From the NCBI GenBank assembly GCA_050633885.1, contig JBOEHK010000006.1, positions 310,001 through 374,000 on the forward strand: a stretch of 64,000 nucleotides of DNA, in the 5' to 3' direction. A model generated the notes under the pieces. The model made no database searches, was not told the origin of the DNA, and was given only the letters and a program-made list of their open reading frames with translations. The translations under genes were made by a program, and so were the position numbers. Below are positions 52,904 to 62,000 of this stretch, piece by piece. This DNA comes from JAWSVE01 sp050633885. Its GTDB lineage: Bacteria; Pseudomonadota; Gammaproteobacteria; Pseudomonadales; Cellvibrionaceae. Position 1 is the first letter of the stretch. Every line of letters starts with the position of its first letter.

Positions 52904-54481
52904 ATGAAACAATCGCTTCAACTAAAACTAGGTCAGTCGCTGACTATGACACCTCAGCTGCAACAAGCCATACGGCTTTTGCAGTTATCAACGTTAGAAT
53001 TACAAAACGAAATACAAGAAGCCCTTGATTCTAATCCAATGCTTGAAATCGTCGAAGAGGATGGAAACGCATCTGAGAGAAAGACAGATAGCGAAACCTT
53101 TGACACTCAATCCGAAAACGCTAACCAAGAGCAGCAATCACAAACTGACAAAAGCAATGAGGGGAATTCTGACAATGATTCCTCACAAGATATTGAAGCA
53201 GGCTCTGCTAAAGATCATGAACCTCTAGACAAATCTGAGACCGAACTCAGCGAGCAAGATTGGAACAACGAAATCCCTTCAGATCTACCTGTGGATACCA
53301 GCTGGGACGACATCTATCAGCCAGCCTCCACCTCATCAGCTCCCTCGGGCCCTGAAGAGGATTACGATTTTGATTCGCGTCGAACAGCGACGGAATCCCT
53401 AGATGATCACCTCATGTGGCAGCTTAATTTGACGCCCATGACAGAACGCGACAACGCCATTGCCCTGTCGATACTTGATGCTATAGAGCCTAGCGGATTT
53501 CTCTCTATCACGATAAATGATATCTATCAGGGTCTGGTCAACTCTCTTGAAGAACTAGAAGAAGATGAAGTTGATGCTGTGCTGCACCGTATCCAGCAAT
53601 TCGATCCACCTGGTGTCGCTGCACACAATTTACGCGAATGCCTACTGATACAACTTAAACAATTACCAACAGACACACCGTCCATGTCTGCCGCGACATC
53701 TGTTGTGGATGGCTACCTAGAACTTCTTGGTTCGCGCGACTACAAACAGTTAATGCGCAAAACAAAACTCAAAGAACATGAGCTGCGCGATGCCATTTTA
53801 TTGATTCAGTCACTCAATCCTCGGCCCGGGGACGATATCAATTCAGGTGAAACAGAATATGTGGTACCCGATGTTTTTGTCAGAAAAGAGAATGACCGCT
53901 GGACAGTCAATCTCAATCCTGACATAGCACCAAAAATTCGAATCAGTTCAGAATACTCTTCCCTTATCAAACGGGCAGATAGCAGTAGCGACAACACGTT
54001 TTTACGAGACAACTTACAAGAAGCGCGATGGTTTTTAAAAAGCCTGCAAAGCCGTAATGAGACGCTCTTAAAGGTAGCCACCAGTATTGTTGAAAAACAA
54101 AAGGGCTTTCTTGATTACGGTGCTGAAGCTATGAAGCCTTTGGTTTTACACGATGTGGCTGAAGCTGTCGGAATGCACGAATCAACTATCTCTCGCGTGA
54201 CCACACAAAAATTTATGCACACGCCGCAAGGGATATTCGAATTAAAATACTTTTTTTCAAGCCATGTAAGCACCGATAGCGGTGGAGAATGTTCGTCCAC
54301 GGCAATTCGAGCTATCATTAAAAAACTAGTGATAGCTGAAAACCCTAAAAAGCCACTCAGCGACAGTAAAATTGCTGATTTATTGTCAGAACAAGGAATC
54401 AAAGTTGCTAGAAGGACTATCGCAAAATACCGTGAATCATTATCGATTCCCGCATCAAATGAACGCAAGCGATTAGTCTGA
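52904..54481 (+). CDS. rpoN: RNA polymerase sigma-54 factor
   Basis: Sigma factor of 525 residues. Region I is the Gln/Leu-rich MKQSLQLKLGQSLTMTPQLQQAIRLLQLSTLELQNEIQEALDSNPMLE. Region II (~55-150) is acidic and low complexity. The core-binding domain follows, then the HTH and the RpoN box ARRTIAKYRESL near the C-terminus, which contacts the -24 element. Activators of the NtrC class are needed for open complex formation. It heads the rpoN-hpf-ptsN-rapZ-ptsO cluster. The sigma-54 element at 6523 in this window is a candidate target. Confidence 0.98.
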   Translation: MKQSLQLKLGQSLTMTPQLQQAIRLLQLSTLELQNEIQEALDSNPMLEIVEEDGNASERKTDSETFDTQSENANQEQQSQTDKSNEGNSDNDSSQDIEAGSAKDHEPLDKSETELSEQDWNNEIPSDLPVDTSWDDIYQPASTSSAPSGPEEDYDFDSRRTATESLDDHLMWQLNLTPMTERDNAIALSILDAIEPSGFLSITINDIYQGLVNSLEELEEDEVDAVLHRIQQFDPPGVAAHNLRECLLIQLKQLPTDTPSMSAATSVVDGYLELLGSRDYKQLMRKTKLKEHELRDAILLIQSLNPRPGDDINSGETEYVVPDVFVRKENDRWTVNLNPDIAPKIRISSEYSSLIKRADSSSDNTFLRDNLQEARWFLKSLQSRNETLLKVATSIVEKQKGFLDYGAEAMKPLVLHDVAEAVGMHESTISRVTTQKFMHTPQGIFELKYFFSSHVSTDSGGECSSTAIRAIIKKLVIAENPKKPLSDSKIADLLSEQGIKVARRTIAKYRESLSIPASNERKRLV

Positions 54482-54521
54482 TCTACATCAATTCATTGAT
54501 TTTCGGTAATCACTACTCTAT

Positions 54522-54539
54522 AAACTGTGTATACAGTTT
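54522..54539 (+). other. hairpin after rpoN
   Basis: AAACTGT (54522-54528) pairs with ACAGTTT (54533-54539) around a GTAT loop, 41 bp after the rpoN stop, with outer complementarity between ACTCT and AGAGT. It may attenuate transcription into hpf; the T run is short. Confidence 0.35.
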
Positions 54540-54711
54540 TAATAAAGAGTTTCGGCATAACAAGTCGATTTTTCGACCAAAAAAGCTGTATAACGAATGA
54601 AATTTATTCACCTTGTTGTGGAACCTGGCAAAAAGATGGCGTTAGATTCACATTATACTTTTTGACATCATTCGCCTACTTTGTCATCACCCATCAGTTA
54701 GGAGCTGTACT

Positions 54712-55002
54712 ATGCAAATAAACACCAGCGGTCACCATCTTGATTTAACTCCCGCCATTAAAGATTACGTCAACAATAAACTAGAAAAGCTTGAGAGACA
54801 CAACGATCGCATTACTAACGTTAACGTTATTCTCTCTGTCGACAAATTAGAACAAAAGGCTGAAGCCACTATTCATGTGAATGGTAAAGAAATCTTTGCT
54901 AACGCTAGCTCTGAAGATTTATATGCAGCCATCGATTCGTTAACAGACAAACTTGATCGACAATTAATCAAACATAAAGAAAAATTAAATAGCCATCGCT
55001 AA
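54712..55002 (+). CDS. hpf: ribosome hibernation promoting factor, short form
   Basis: Protein of 96 residues that promotes 100S ribosome dimers with RMF in stationary phase. MQINTSGHHLDLTPAIKDYVNNKLEKLERHNDRITNVNVILSVDK and ANASSEDLYAAIDSLTDKLDRQLIKHKEK match the HPF/YfiA fold. It lacks the long C-terminal dimerisation domain, so it is the short gammaproteobacterial type. AGGAG precedes the ATG. Its 230-bp upstream gap contains a weak sigma-54-like element. Confidence 0.96.
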   Translation: MQINTSGHHLDLTPAIKDYVNNKLEKLERHNDRITNVNVILSVDKLEQKAEATIHVNGKEIFANASSEDLYAAIDSLTDKLDRQLIKHKEKLNSHR

Positions 55003-55048
55003 TTTTTAACGATAAAAATGACTACCGCCATTAAGTTTATGGAATGCT

Positions 55049-55510
55049 ATGAACATCAGTAACATCCTCTCTCCGTCTCGCAGTATTTGTAGAGCTAATG
55101 GCGGAAGTAAAAAACGAGTTCTTGAAGAAACCGCCAAAGTAATTGCTGATGATTACCCCGCAATGTCAGCTGACGAGTTATTCAGGGAGCTCATCAACAG
55201 AGAGAGACTTGGCTCAACAGGAATTGGGCAAGGCATAGCAATCCCCCACTGTCGAGTGAGTAACTGTCCGAGAGCCGTGGGTGTTTTACTCACACTATCA
55301 GATCCAGTTGATTTTGAATCCGTGGACGACAAACCCGTTGATATTGTTTTCGCTCTTCTCGTGCCCGATGAAGCACATGAGCAACACTTACAAACACTTG
55401 CGTCGTTAGCGCAAGCTTTCAGCAATGAAGAAAATTTAAATTCACTACGTGACAGCGAAACTAACGAAGAACTTTTTCAAACCGCGTCAATGTTATTTGA
55501 CAACATTTAA
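55049..55510 (+). CDS. ptsN: nitrogen PTS IIA protein
   Basis: EIIA-Ntr of 153 residues, terminal acceptor of the PtsP-NPr-PtsN phosphorelay that senses nitrogen and potassium status. The phosphorylated His lies in GIGQGIAIPHCRV. LVPDEAHEQHLQTLASLAQAFSNEENLNSLRD is the typical C-terminal half. It is 47 bp after hpf in the conserved rpoN cluster. Confidence 0.97.
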   Translation: MNISNILSPSRSICRANGGSKKRVLEETAKVIADDYPAMSADELFRELINRERLGSTGIGQGIAIPHCRVSNCPRAVGVLLTLSDPVDFESVDDKPVDIVFALLVPDEAHEQHLQTLASLAQAFSNEENLNSLRDSETNEELFQTASMLFDNI

Positions 55511-55699
55511 AAACAACAGAACACATTTTTATTTTGTCAGATTCTTATTTTCTTAATATTTAAATTTTAAAGTCTCAACCAACGTGTATAAAAAGGATGT
55601 ACACCAATAAACTTCGCGAGAACAATTTCACTACGGACAGAGGCAAGAGCAAAAGTAATCGCCGCTAAACATATCACCGCATAACAAAAGGTTTTCATC

Positions 55700-56587
55700 A
55701 TGCGACTAGTCGTCATCAGTGGGCACTCTGGATCGGGAAAAAGTACTGCTTTGCACGTTCTTGAAGACGCAGGGTTTACATGTGTTGATAATCTTCCTGC
55801 TAGCTTATTACCTCAGTTGATTACTCATATTGAGTCTCTCGCCAAAAGTGATGAAAACGAAACAAAATTTGCCATCAGTATTGACGCAAGAAATACATGG
55901 CAAGATCTCGAGCAGTTTCAACACTTAATTGAAAGTGACAAAGAACTTGGCCTAAAGTGCGAAGTTATATTCTTGAATGCACGAAACAGTATTTTAATCC
56001 AACGTTTCAGTGAAACCAGAAGAAAGCATCCACTGAGCAATCATTCTAGAGATTTACAAGAGGCGATACAAAAAGAACGATCACTCTTGGAGCCAATTGC
56101 AGACATGGCTGACTTGGTGATAGATACCAGTAATTTAAATCTTCACGAACTTCGAGACCTAGTAAAAACTCGAGTTGCTGGGAATATTCATTCAGGTATG
56201 TCGATTCTATTTGAATCATTTGGATTCAAACACGGCGTTCCTGTCGACGCAGAAATTGTCTACGATGTGAGATGCCTACCCAACCCTTATTGGAAGCCTC
56301 ACTTAAGAGGGTTTAATGGTCTAGAAAAACCAGTTATTGATTTTCTTTCTGAGCATACTGAAGTGAATGAAATGCTCGAAGACATCACCAACTATCTCGA
56401 ACGATGGCTTCCTCGCTATGATGCCAGCAATCGTAGTTATATTACTATCGCTGTCGGATGTACTGGCGGCCAACATCGCTCTGTATTTTTGTGTAACCAG
56501 TTGTTCAAACACTTTTCTTCCCAGTTTAGTAACGTACAAGTCAGGCACCGAGAACTCAATATTACTGACAACAATCGTAAAGAATAG
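55700..56587 (+). CDS. rapZ: RNase adapter protein RapZ
   Basis: Protein of 295 residues that in E. coli directs RNase E to the small RNA GlmZ and controls glucosamine-6-phosphate synthesis. The N-terminal P-loop is ISGHSGSGKSTALHVLEDAGF with VDNLPASLLPQL. The C-terminal domain carries VYDVRCLPNPYW and IAVGCTGGQHRSVFLCNQL, the GCTGGxHRSV loop of the family. The 189-bp gap before it holds no gene I can see. Confidence 0.96.
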   Translation: MRLVVISGHSGSGKSTALHVLEDAGFTCVDNLPASLLPQLITHIESLAKSDENETKFAISIDARNTWQDLEQFQHLIESDKELGLKCEVIFLNARNSILIQRFSETRRKHPLSNHSRDLQEAIQKERSLLEPIADMADLVIDTSNLNLHELRDLVKTRVAGNIHSGMSILFESFGFKHGVPVDAEIVYDVRCLPNPYWKPHLRGFNGLEKPVIDFLSEHTEVNEMLEDITNYLERWLPRYDASNRSYITIAVGCTGGQHRSVFLCNQLFKHFSSQFSNVQVRHRELNITDNNRKE

Positions 56588-56655
56588 TCGAATGACAATT
56601 GCATCATACGCCACACTGACTTTTGAGTGAAAAACTTAATAACGCAATATAAAAA

Positions 56656-56925
56656 ATGATTAAACATCAGATTACCATTATCAATAAATTAGGTCTGCAT
56701 GCGAGAGCAGCGGCGAAGCTTGCAAAAACTTCAAGCCAATTCTCGAGCTCTATTAAGATTGGCAGCCAGCATTCATTAGTCGATGGCAAAAGCGTTATGT
56801 CACTTATGCTGTTAGCCGCAAGTAAAGGCACCGCATTGGAAATTATCTGTGACGGACAGGATGAAGACCGAGCGCTTGAGGCCATCACACATTTAATTGA
56901 TGACCGCTTTGGCGAGGGAGAGTAA
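56656..56925 (+). CDS. ptsO: phosphocarrier protein NPr
   Basis: HPr-like protein of 89 residues in the nitrogen PTS. The phosphorylated residue is His15 in NKLGLHARAAAKLAKTSSQF. SLVDGKSVMSLMLLAASKGTALEIICDGQDEDRALEAI follows the HPr fold. It transfers phosphate from PtsP to PtsN. Last of the rpoN cluster, 68 bp after rapZ. Confidence 0.96.
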   Translation: MIKHQITIINKLGLHARAAAKLAKTSSQFSSSIKIGSQHSLVDGKSVMSLMLLAASKGTALEIICDGQDEDRALEAITHLIDDRFGEGE

Positions 56926-56984
56926 CTCACTTATTATTTTTAGCTCAATTAATTTTTTTCTAACGCATTCAATCAAGAGAACTC

Positions 56985-58352
56985 ATGCAACACAGCGCTG
57001 AAGAATTACAAACACAAACGCAAACGCATCTAGCTCATATTAATGAAGCACTAGATAGCGGTGCGTTTCAGCCTGTCCGAGGAATGCTGAATAGCTTAAA
57101 ACCTGTTGATATTGCTCACCTACTAGAATCCTCTCCACCAAAATCTAGACTCGCTCTCTGGCGATTAATTGATATCGAACTTGAAGGTGAAGTGCTTCAA
57201 GAGCTTTCTGAAGAAAACCAACTCTACTTTCTCAAAAAAATGGACACAGAGGAAGTCGCCGCTGTCACAGAAGATCTTGATGATGATGATGTCACGGACA
57301 TTCTTCAACAGTTACCGGACCAAATAATTCAGCAAGTGCTCGCCGCCATGAGCGAACAAAACAGAGAGCGCGTTGAGTCATTACTATTCTATGACGGCTC
57401 AACCGCCGGCGGGTTAATGAGCTCCGATGTGATTACCGCTCGCCCTAATCTGACATTAGATGTTGTCTTACGGTATTTACGTCGACACGATGAATTACCC
57501 GCTTCCACAGACAACATTGTCGTCGTTAATCGAGACGACAAGTACTTAGGGCTTTTGCCTCTTCGAAAACTGTTAACCTCTGACCCCAATACTACGGTTA
57601 GAGAAATAATGGTAACGGATGTCGATCCAATTCCTGCTAGTATGCCCGACATTGAAGTCGCTCGATTGTTTGAGCATCACAATTTAATTTCCAACCCTGT
57701 TATTGGCGAAGATGGAAAAGTACTGGGGCGTATTACTATTGATGACGTTGTTGATGTAATTCGAGAAGAAGCTGATCACTCATTAATGAGCTTAGCCGGT
57801 CTCGATACAGAAGGTGCAACGTTTGCCTCAATTTTAACAACGGCTCCACGTCGAGCGGTTTGGCTAGGTATTAATTTAATTACAGCCATTATTGCATCAT
57901 TAGTTATCGATAGTTTTAGCGAGACCATTGACAAGGTCGTAGCACTCGCCGTTTTGATGCCCATCGTCGCCAGCATGGGGGGCGTTGCTGGCAATCAAAC
58001 GTTAACTGTTGTGATTCGAGGCATGGCGCTAGGTCACATCGGGAGAAATAATATTTCCTGGTTACTCTCTAGAGAATTTATTGTGAGCGCTATGAATGGC
58101 ATCCTATGGGCTGCCATTATGGGGTTAATAGTTGCGCTATGGATGAAAGATATTCATATCGCTTTTATTATTGCCGCCGCTATGATCATCAGCTTAATTA
58201 CTGCAGCTGTTACCGGCACGTTATTGCCTCTGATCTTAAAAAAATTAAACATTGATCCTGCTCTTGCTGGCGGCGTTTTATTAACAACTGTCACAGATGT
58301 AGTGGGATTTCTCTCTTTCCTAGGTCTGGCTACCGTATTTTATGTTCATTAA
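56985..58352 (+). CDS. mgtE: magnesium transporter MgtE
   Basis: Mg2+ channel of 455 residues. The N-terminal superhelical domain (~35-135) contains EDLDDDDVTDILQQLPDQI, then two CBS motifs (MSSDVITARPNLTLDVVLRYLRRH and IMVTDVDPIPASMPDIEVARLFEH) and five helices from ~285 with PIVASMGGVAGNQTLTVVIRGMALG, the pore segment. Cytoplasmic Mg2+ closes the channel through the CBS domains. The stop codon lies in the loop of a long hairpin. Confidence 0.97.
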   Translation: MQHSAEELQTQTQTHLAHINEALDSGAFQPVRGMLNSLKPVDIAHLLESSPPKSRLALWRLIDIELEGEVLQELSEENQLYFLKKMDTEEVAAVTEDLDDDDVTDILQQLPDQIIQQVLAAMSEQNRERVESLLFYDGSTAGGLMSSDVITARPNLTLDVVLRYLRRHDELPASTDNIVVVNRDDKYLGLLPLRKLLTSDPNTTVREIMVTDVDPIPASMPDIEVARLFEHHNLISNPVIGEDGKVLGRITIDDVVDVIREEADHSLMSLAGLDTEGATFASILTTAPRRAVWLGINLITAIIASLVIDSFSETIDKVVALAVLMPIVASMGGVAGNQTLTVVIRGMALGHIGRNNISWLLSREFIVSAMNGILWAAIMGLIVALWMKDIHIAFIIAAAMIISLITAAVTGTLLPLILKKLNIDPALAGGVLLTTVTDVVGFLSFLGLATVFYVH

Positions 58353-58369
58353 GAACAAAAAATACGGTA
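58331..58369 (+). other. 17-bp hairpin with the mgtE stop codon in its loop
   Basis: TACCGTATTTTATGTTC (58331-58347) pairs with GAACAAAAAATACGGTA (58353-58369) with one mismatch. The 5-nt loop ATTAA contains the TAA stop of mgtE (58350-58352). No T run follows, so it is not a standard terminator. Confidence 0.85.
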
Positions 58370-58443
58370 ACGCCAACTTTTCATTATAGCTAGCGCTAAA
58401 AGCTCATTAAAACTTTCACTCCTAACTTTTATACCTACACGCC

Positions 58444-58995
58444 ATGAATGACGACAGACAACACATCGATGACGAAGAAGTGCTAATCAGTAAATCTCAG
58501 CTTAAACGCGAAATGGAAGATTTACAAAAGCTCGGAAAACAACTCATTGATCTTAATGAAACTCAAAGAAAAACGTTTTCTCTTCCCGAGGAGTTAGAAG
58601 ACGCTATTCTTGAACATAAACGCATTACCAAAAATGAAGCAAAAAGACGCCAAATGCAATTTATTGGTAAATTAATGCGAAAGGCGAATCATGAGGCTAT
58701 TCAAGAAAAACTCGACGCTATCGTTGCAGACCAGAGTAAATTAAAGAAAAGTCATCATATGATTGAAGAATGGCGCGACAAACTAATTACTGGTGATCAA
58801 GATCAAGTCACTCAGTTTCTCGCTGATTTTCCGAATATAGACCGACAAACTTTTCGCCAGCTTACCAGAAACGCAATTAAAGAAAGAAAAATCAATGAAG
58901 AATTGGAGAGAAAATCACAAACCAATCGAAAAAAATCAGCGGCAACACGTAAACTTTTTCAGTTCATTAGAGATAATATTTTGGCGGGGATATAA
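58444..58995 (+). CDS. darP: ribosome biogenesis factor DarP (YjgA)
   Basis: DUF615 protein of 183 residues that associates with late 50S precursors. It has the typical ISKSQLKREMEDLQKLGKQLIDLNETQRKTFSLPEEL start, RITKNEAKRRQMQFIGKLMRK and the DFPNIDRQTFRQLTRNAIKERK segment, which is all helical and highly charged. It is convergent with yhdP, 42 bp apart, and 91 bp after mgtE. Confidence 0.95.
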   Translation: MNDDRQHIDDEEVLISKSQLKREMEDLQKLGKQLIDLNETQRKTFSLPEELEDAILEHKRITKNEAKRRQMQFIGKLMRKANHEAIQEKLDAIVADQSKLKKSHHMIEEWRDKLITGDQDQVTQFLADFPNIDRQTFRQLTRNAIKERKINEELERKSQTNRKKSAATRKLFQFIRDNILAGI

Positions 58996-59037
58996 ATATT
59001 CGAAGAAAATGGGTTTAAATTTCAGCGATACAGCTAT

Positions 59038-62000
59038 TTATTCTGTTTTATCTGTTTTTATTTTATTTCCAAATAACTTATCAAATTCAAAGTCAGGATC
59101 ATCAATTCTTCCCTTCACGCTGTACCTAACACTGGCAACCTTATCAACTTGCTTTTCAAATATCTTACTAATGATATAAACACCAACTGCCGCTGGTAGC
59201 CCAGCCGCCAACGCCGTAAACAACGTTAAATTTCCCCCAACCGGTAAGGTCGCTACTAACTGCGCATCCACTGTCTCATCATTTAAATCCATTTCTCCAA
59301 CCACTTGAAAACGCCCTGATGGAGTCCTCACTACCAAGGGCGAATCCATCAATACAATACCTTGTTCAAACATTAATTCACCTTCAATTTGATCAAACGC
59401 CATTCCTTTGCGGGTCAAATCTGAAAAGTCTAAGCGCAAACGACGCACCCAGGTATCAAAATTGAAAAAACTAATCAGCTGTAAAAGCGCCCCACCAGCG
59501 CTGGGATTATTTTTATCTTGATAAAAACTTCCTTTTTCAATCATTAATTTCACTGAACCTGCAATCGATAACGTAGAGACTGCAGCAGGCGATCCATTCC
59601 AGGACAGCTGTGCATCAAACTTTGCCGCTTCACTCTCTAATAATTCCGGTTGCCCCCATTGCTTCAATACATCTTCAAACTTATCACTCACAAAACGCCC
59701 AGAGAAAACCGTTCTCATTTGTTCGCTTTCGCCCACGTCCCAACGAAGTGTTGCGCCGGTTTCATTTTCATTCCCAATAACATAACCGCCACGAATTTCG
59801 CCTGTAATATTTTTCAATTGCACGCCGGTACTCGTTGGCTCAACATTAAAAGACCAACTACCATAATTTTCTTTGTTCAAAGTAAATTGAGATACTGAAA
59901 AATCGACGGAAGGTAACTCTTTAGGATTTATTTCAGCTAAGGCATCTGAAACGGGATTTTTATCATCCACAGCCATAAATGGATTTTGAGGCGACGGATC
60001 ATAATCGTCTGTCAGAATATGCAAATGCATCAGATTTGCAACTAAAGGCTTGCTCTCGTCATCGAAAATGATCAAATCGCCAGAAACAATATCTGAGCTT
60101 ACATTTAGCACCCATGACTGTTCAGACCAGTAGGCATTAAGGTGCATGTGATCAACATCGAAGCCAGACATGACAAACTTTTCAAAATCAATATTGACAA
60201 CTGGTTTCAAATTACCGGATATCGGATTTGATTTTAAAGAAGCTGAACTCTGAATTGAATTCTGAATACCTTGATCAACCAATAAAGTATCACTGGGATG
60301 AATTTGAGTAATACTTGCTTTTCTTTTTTCGTCCGAAGATAAATACGCTTCATAAGTCTTTAGCCATGTTTCATATACAAAATTAGATAATTTTCCTTTA
60401 ATTAGAAAATTGCCTTCTGAAATTCTTGGTTTACTGGGTGGGTATTGAGAAGAAGAACTTAGATTCACTGCGGCGCTTTTTACATGTTTATCTTCAAGAC
60501 TAAAAACACCGTTAAAGATATTGGCATATTCAACGTTAAAATCTAACAATGAACTCGAAGAACTCACCGAAGCGGCACTGTTATTTCTTGACGAACTGCC
60601 GAATTCAAGCGGGAGCATAATAGACAAAGAGCGATCGATGTTGGCTATTTTTCCAAAAGGCTCAGGCAAGTCTAAAGCAATACCGTTTAATGTTGAATTA
60701 ATAACAAGTTCAGTTTCATCAACACTATTTTGAGAATAAGGGAGAGTAATATTAATGTCGAATTTTGACTCGCCCGAAAAAAAATCAAAAACTGGTGAAT
60801 CAATCCAGTTTTGCAACGACTCAACACTCGCTAAACCCTGTGCAGAAATAGACAGTAAATCAGAATTCGATTTTTTACTCACTACTTTCTTAATAGAAGC
60901 AGACACTTTTTCACCCCACAGTGTCCCACTTAATTTTTCTGATGTAAGCCCTTCGTTATTATCATAAACTAACATCCCTTTTATTTTTCTAAAGGTTAAA
61001 TCAACCTCTGGAATGGTGAGCGACGCCTTAGACAAATTCACTTCTACATGCTGCTTCCCCAAACCCTGATTTGAAAAATCAGACGGCGGCATGAAAGAGT
61101 CAGCACTATCATTTGCATTTCTTTCAACAGCATCATTTCCTGTAGCGCTAAAAGAAAGAGGAATTTCAAGTGTGACATCGGCGTCCATCAGTCCCGATAA
61201 CTGCCAATTTTTAAATTGATCACCAACAATCGATCGAATGGGCGTTTCATTAATAATTCTCAAACCCGTTTTAGCATTACCTGAAACGTTACCGGCGATA
61301 GATAAAATAATGTGTTCGCTCTCAACAAAATCTTTTTTAGAATTGTTATCTTCATGGCTTGGAGAAACAGAGATAGCCAATTGCCTAACATCTGCATCTA
61401 AATACTTTGCCTTTTTGACTGAAGCTGTCACGGTGTCATCGTTAAGCCACACCGTTCCGCTGGCTTCTGTGATAAATGGCCAATCAGGATGATAATTTAA
61501 TGAAGCATCCTCAACATCAACGTATAACTGAAGCGCCGTATTTTTTATTGAACCTTCAGTGAAACCACCTCGATAAATAAAGCCACCGGAATTGACTCGT
61601 CCCTGTTTTATACTTTCGTCCATCCAATCCAACAAACCCGTTGGAGCCACAAATGGAACGAATTTTTTATGGTATCCAACAACGCTATTTCGCAATCCGA
61701 CTTGAAGAATAAGTTCTTCTTGTTGTTCGCCAAATTTAAACGGGGAAAAAAGTGAAAAATATCCTCGACCTTGACCCTCCTCACCATTCACTTCCAACAA
61801 ACCGCTATGAACATTAACGGCTTGTTTTTCTAAGTCCACAGCCCAATGTACTCGACCATTGGCGCTATCAAAATACATTGGCTCGTTATAAATTTTAGGG
61901 TAAAACATCGAAAAACCTTCACGGCTATCCAAATCGATAAACCCTGATAATGGTGTCGCCTCCACATAGCCATTCACTTGCTTTAGCTCTGGCGCTCCAT

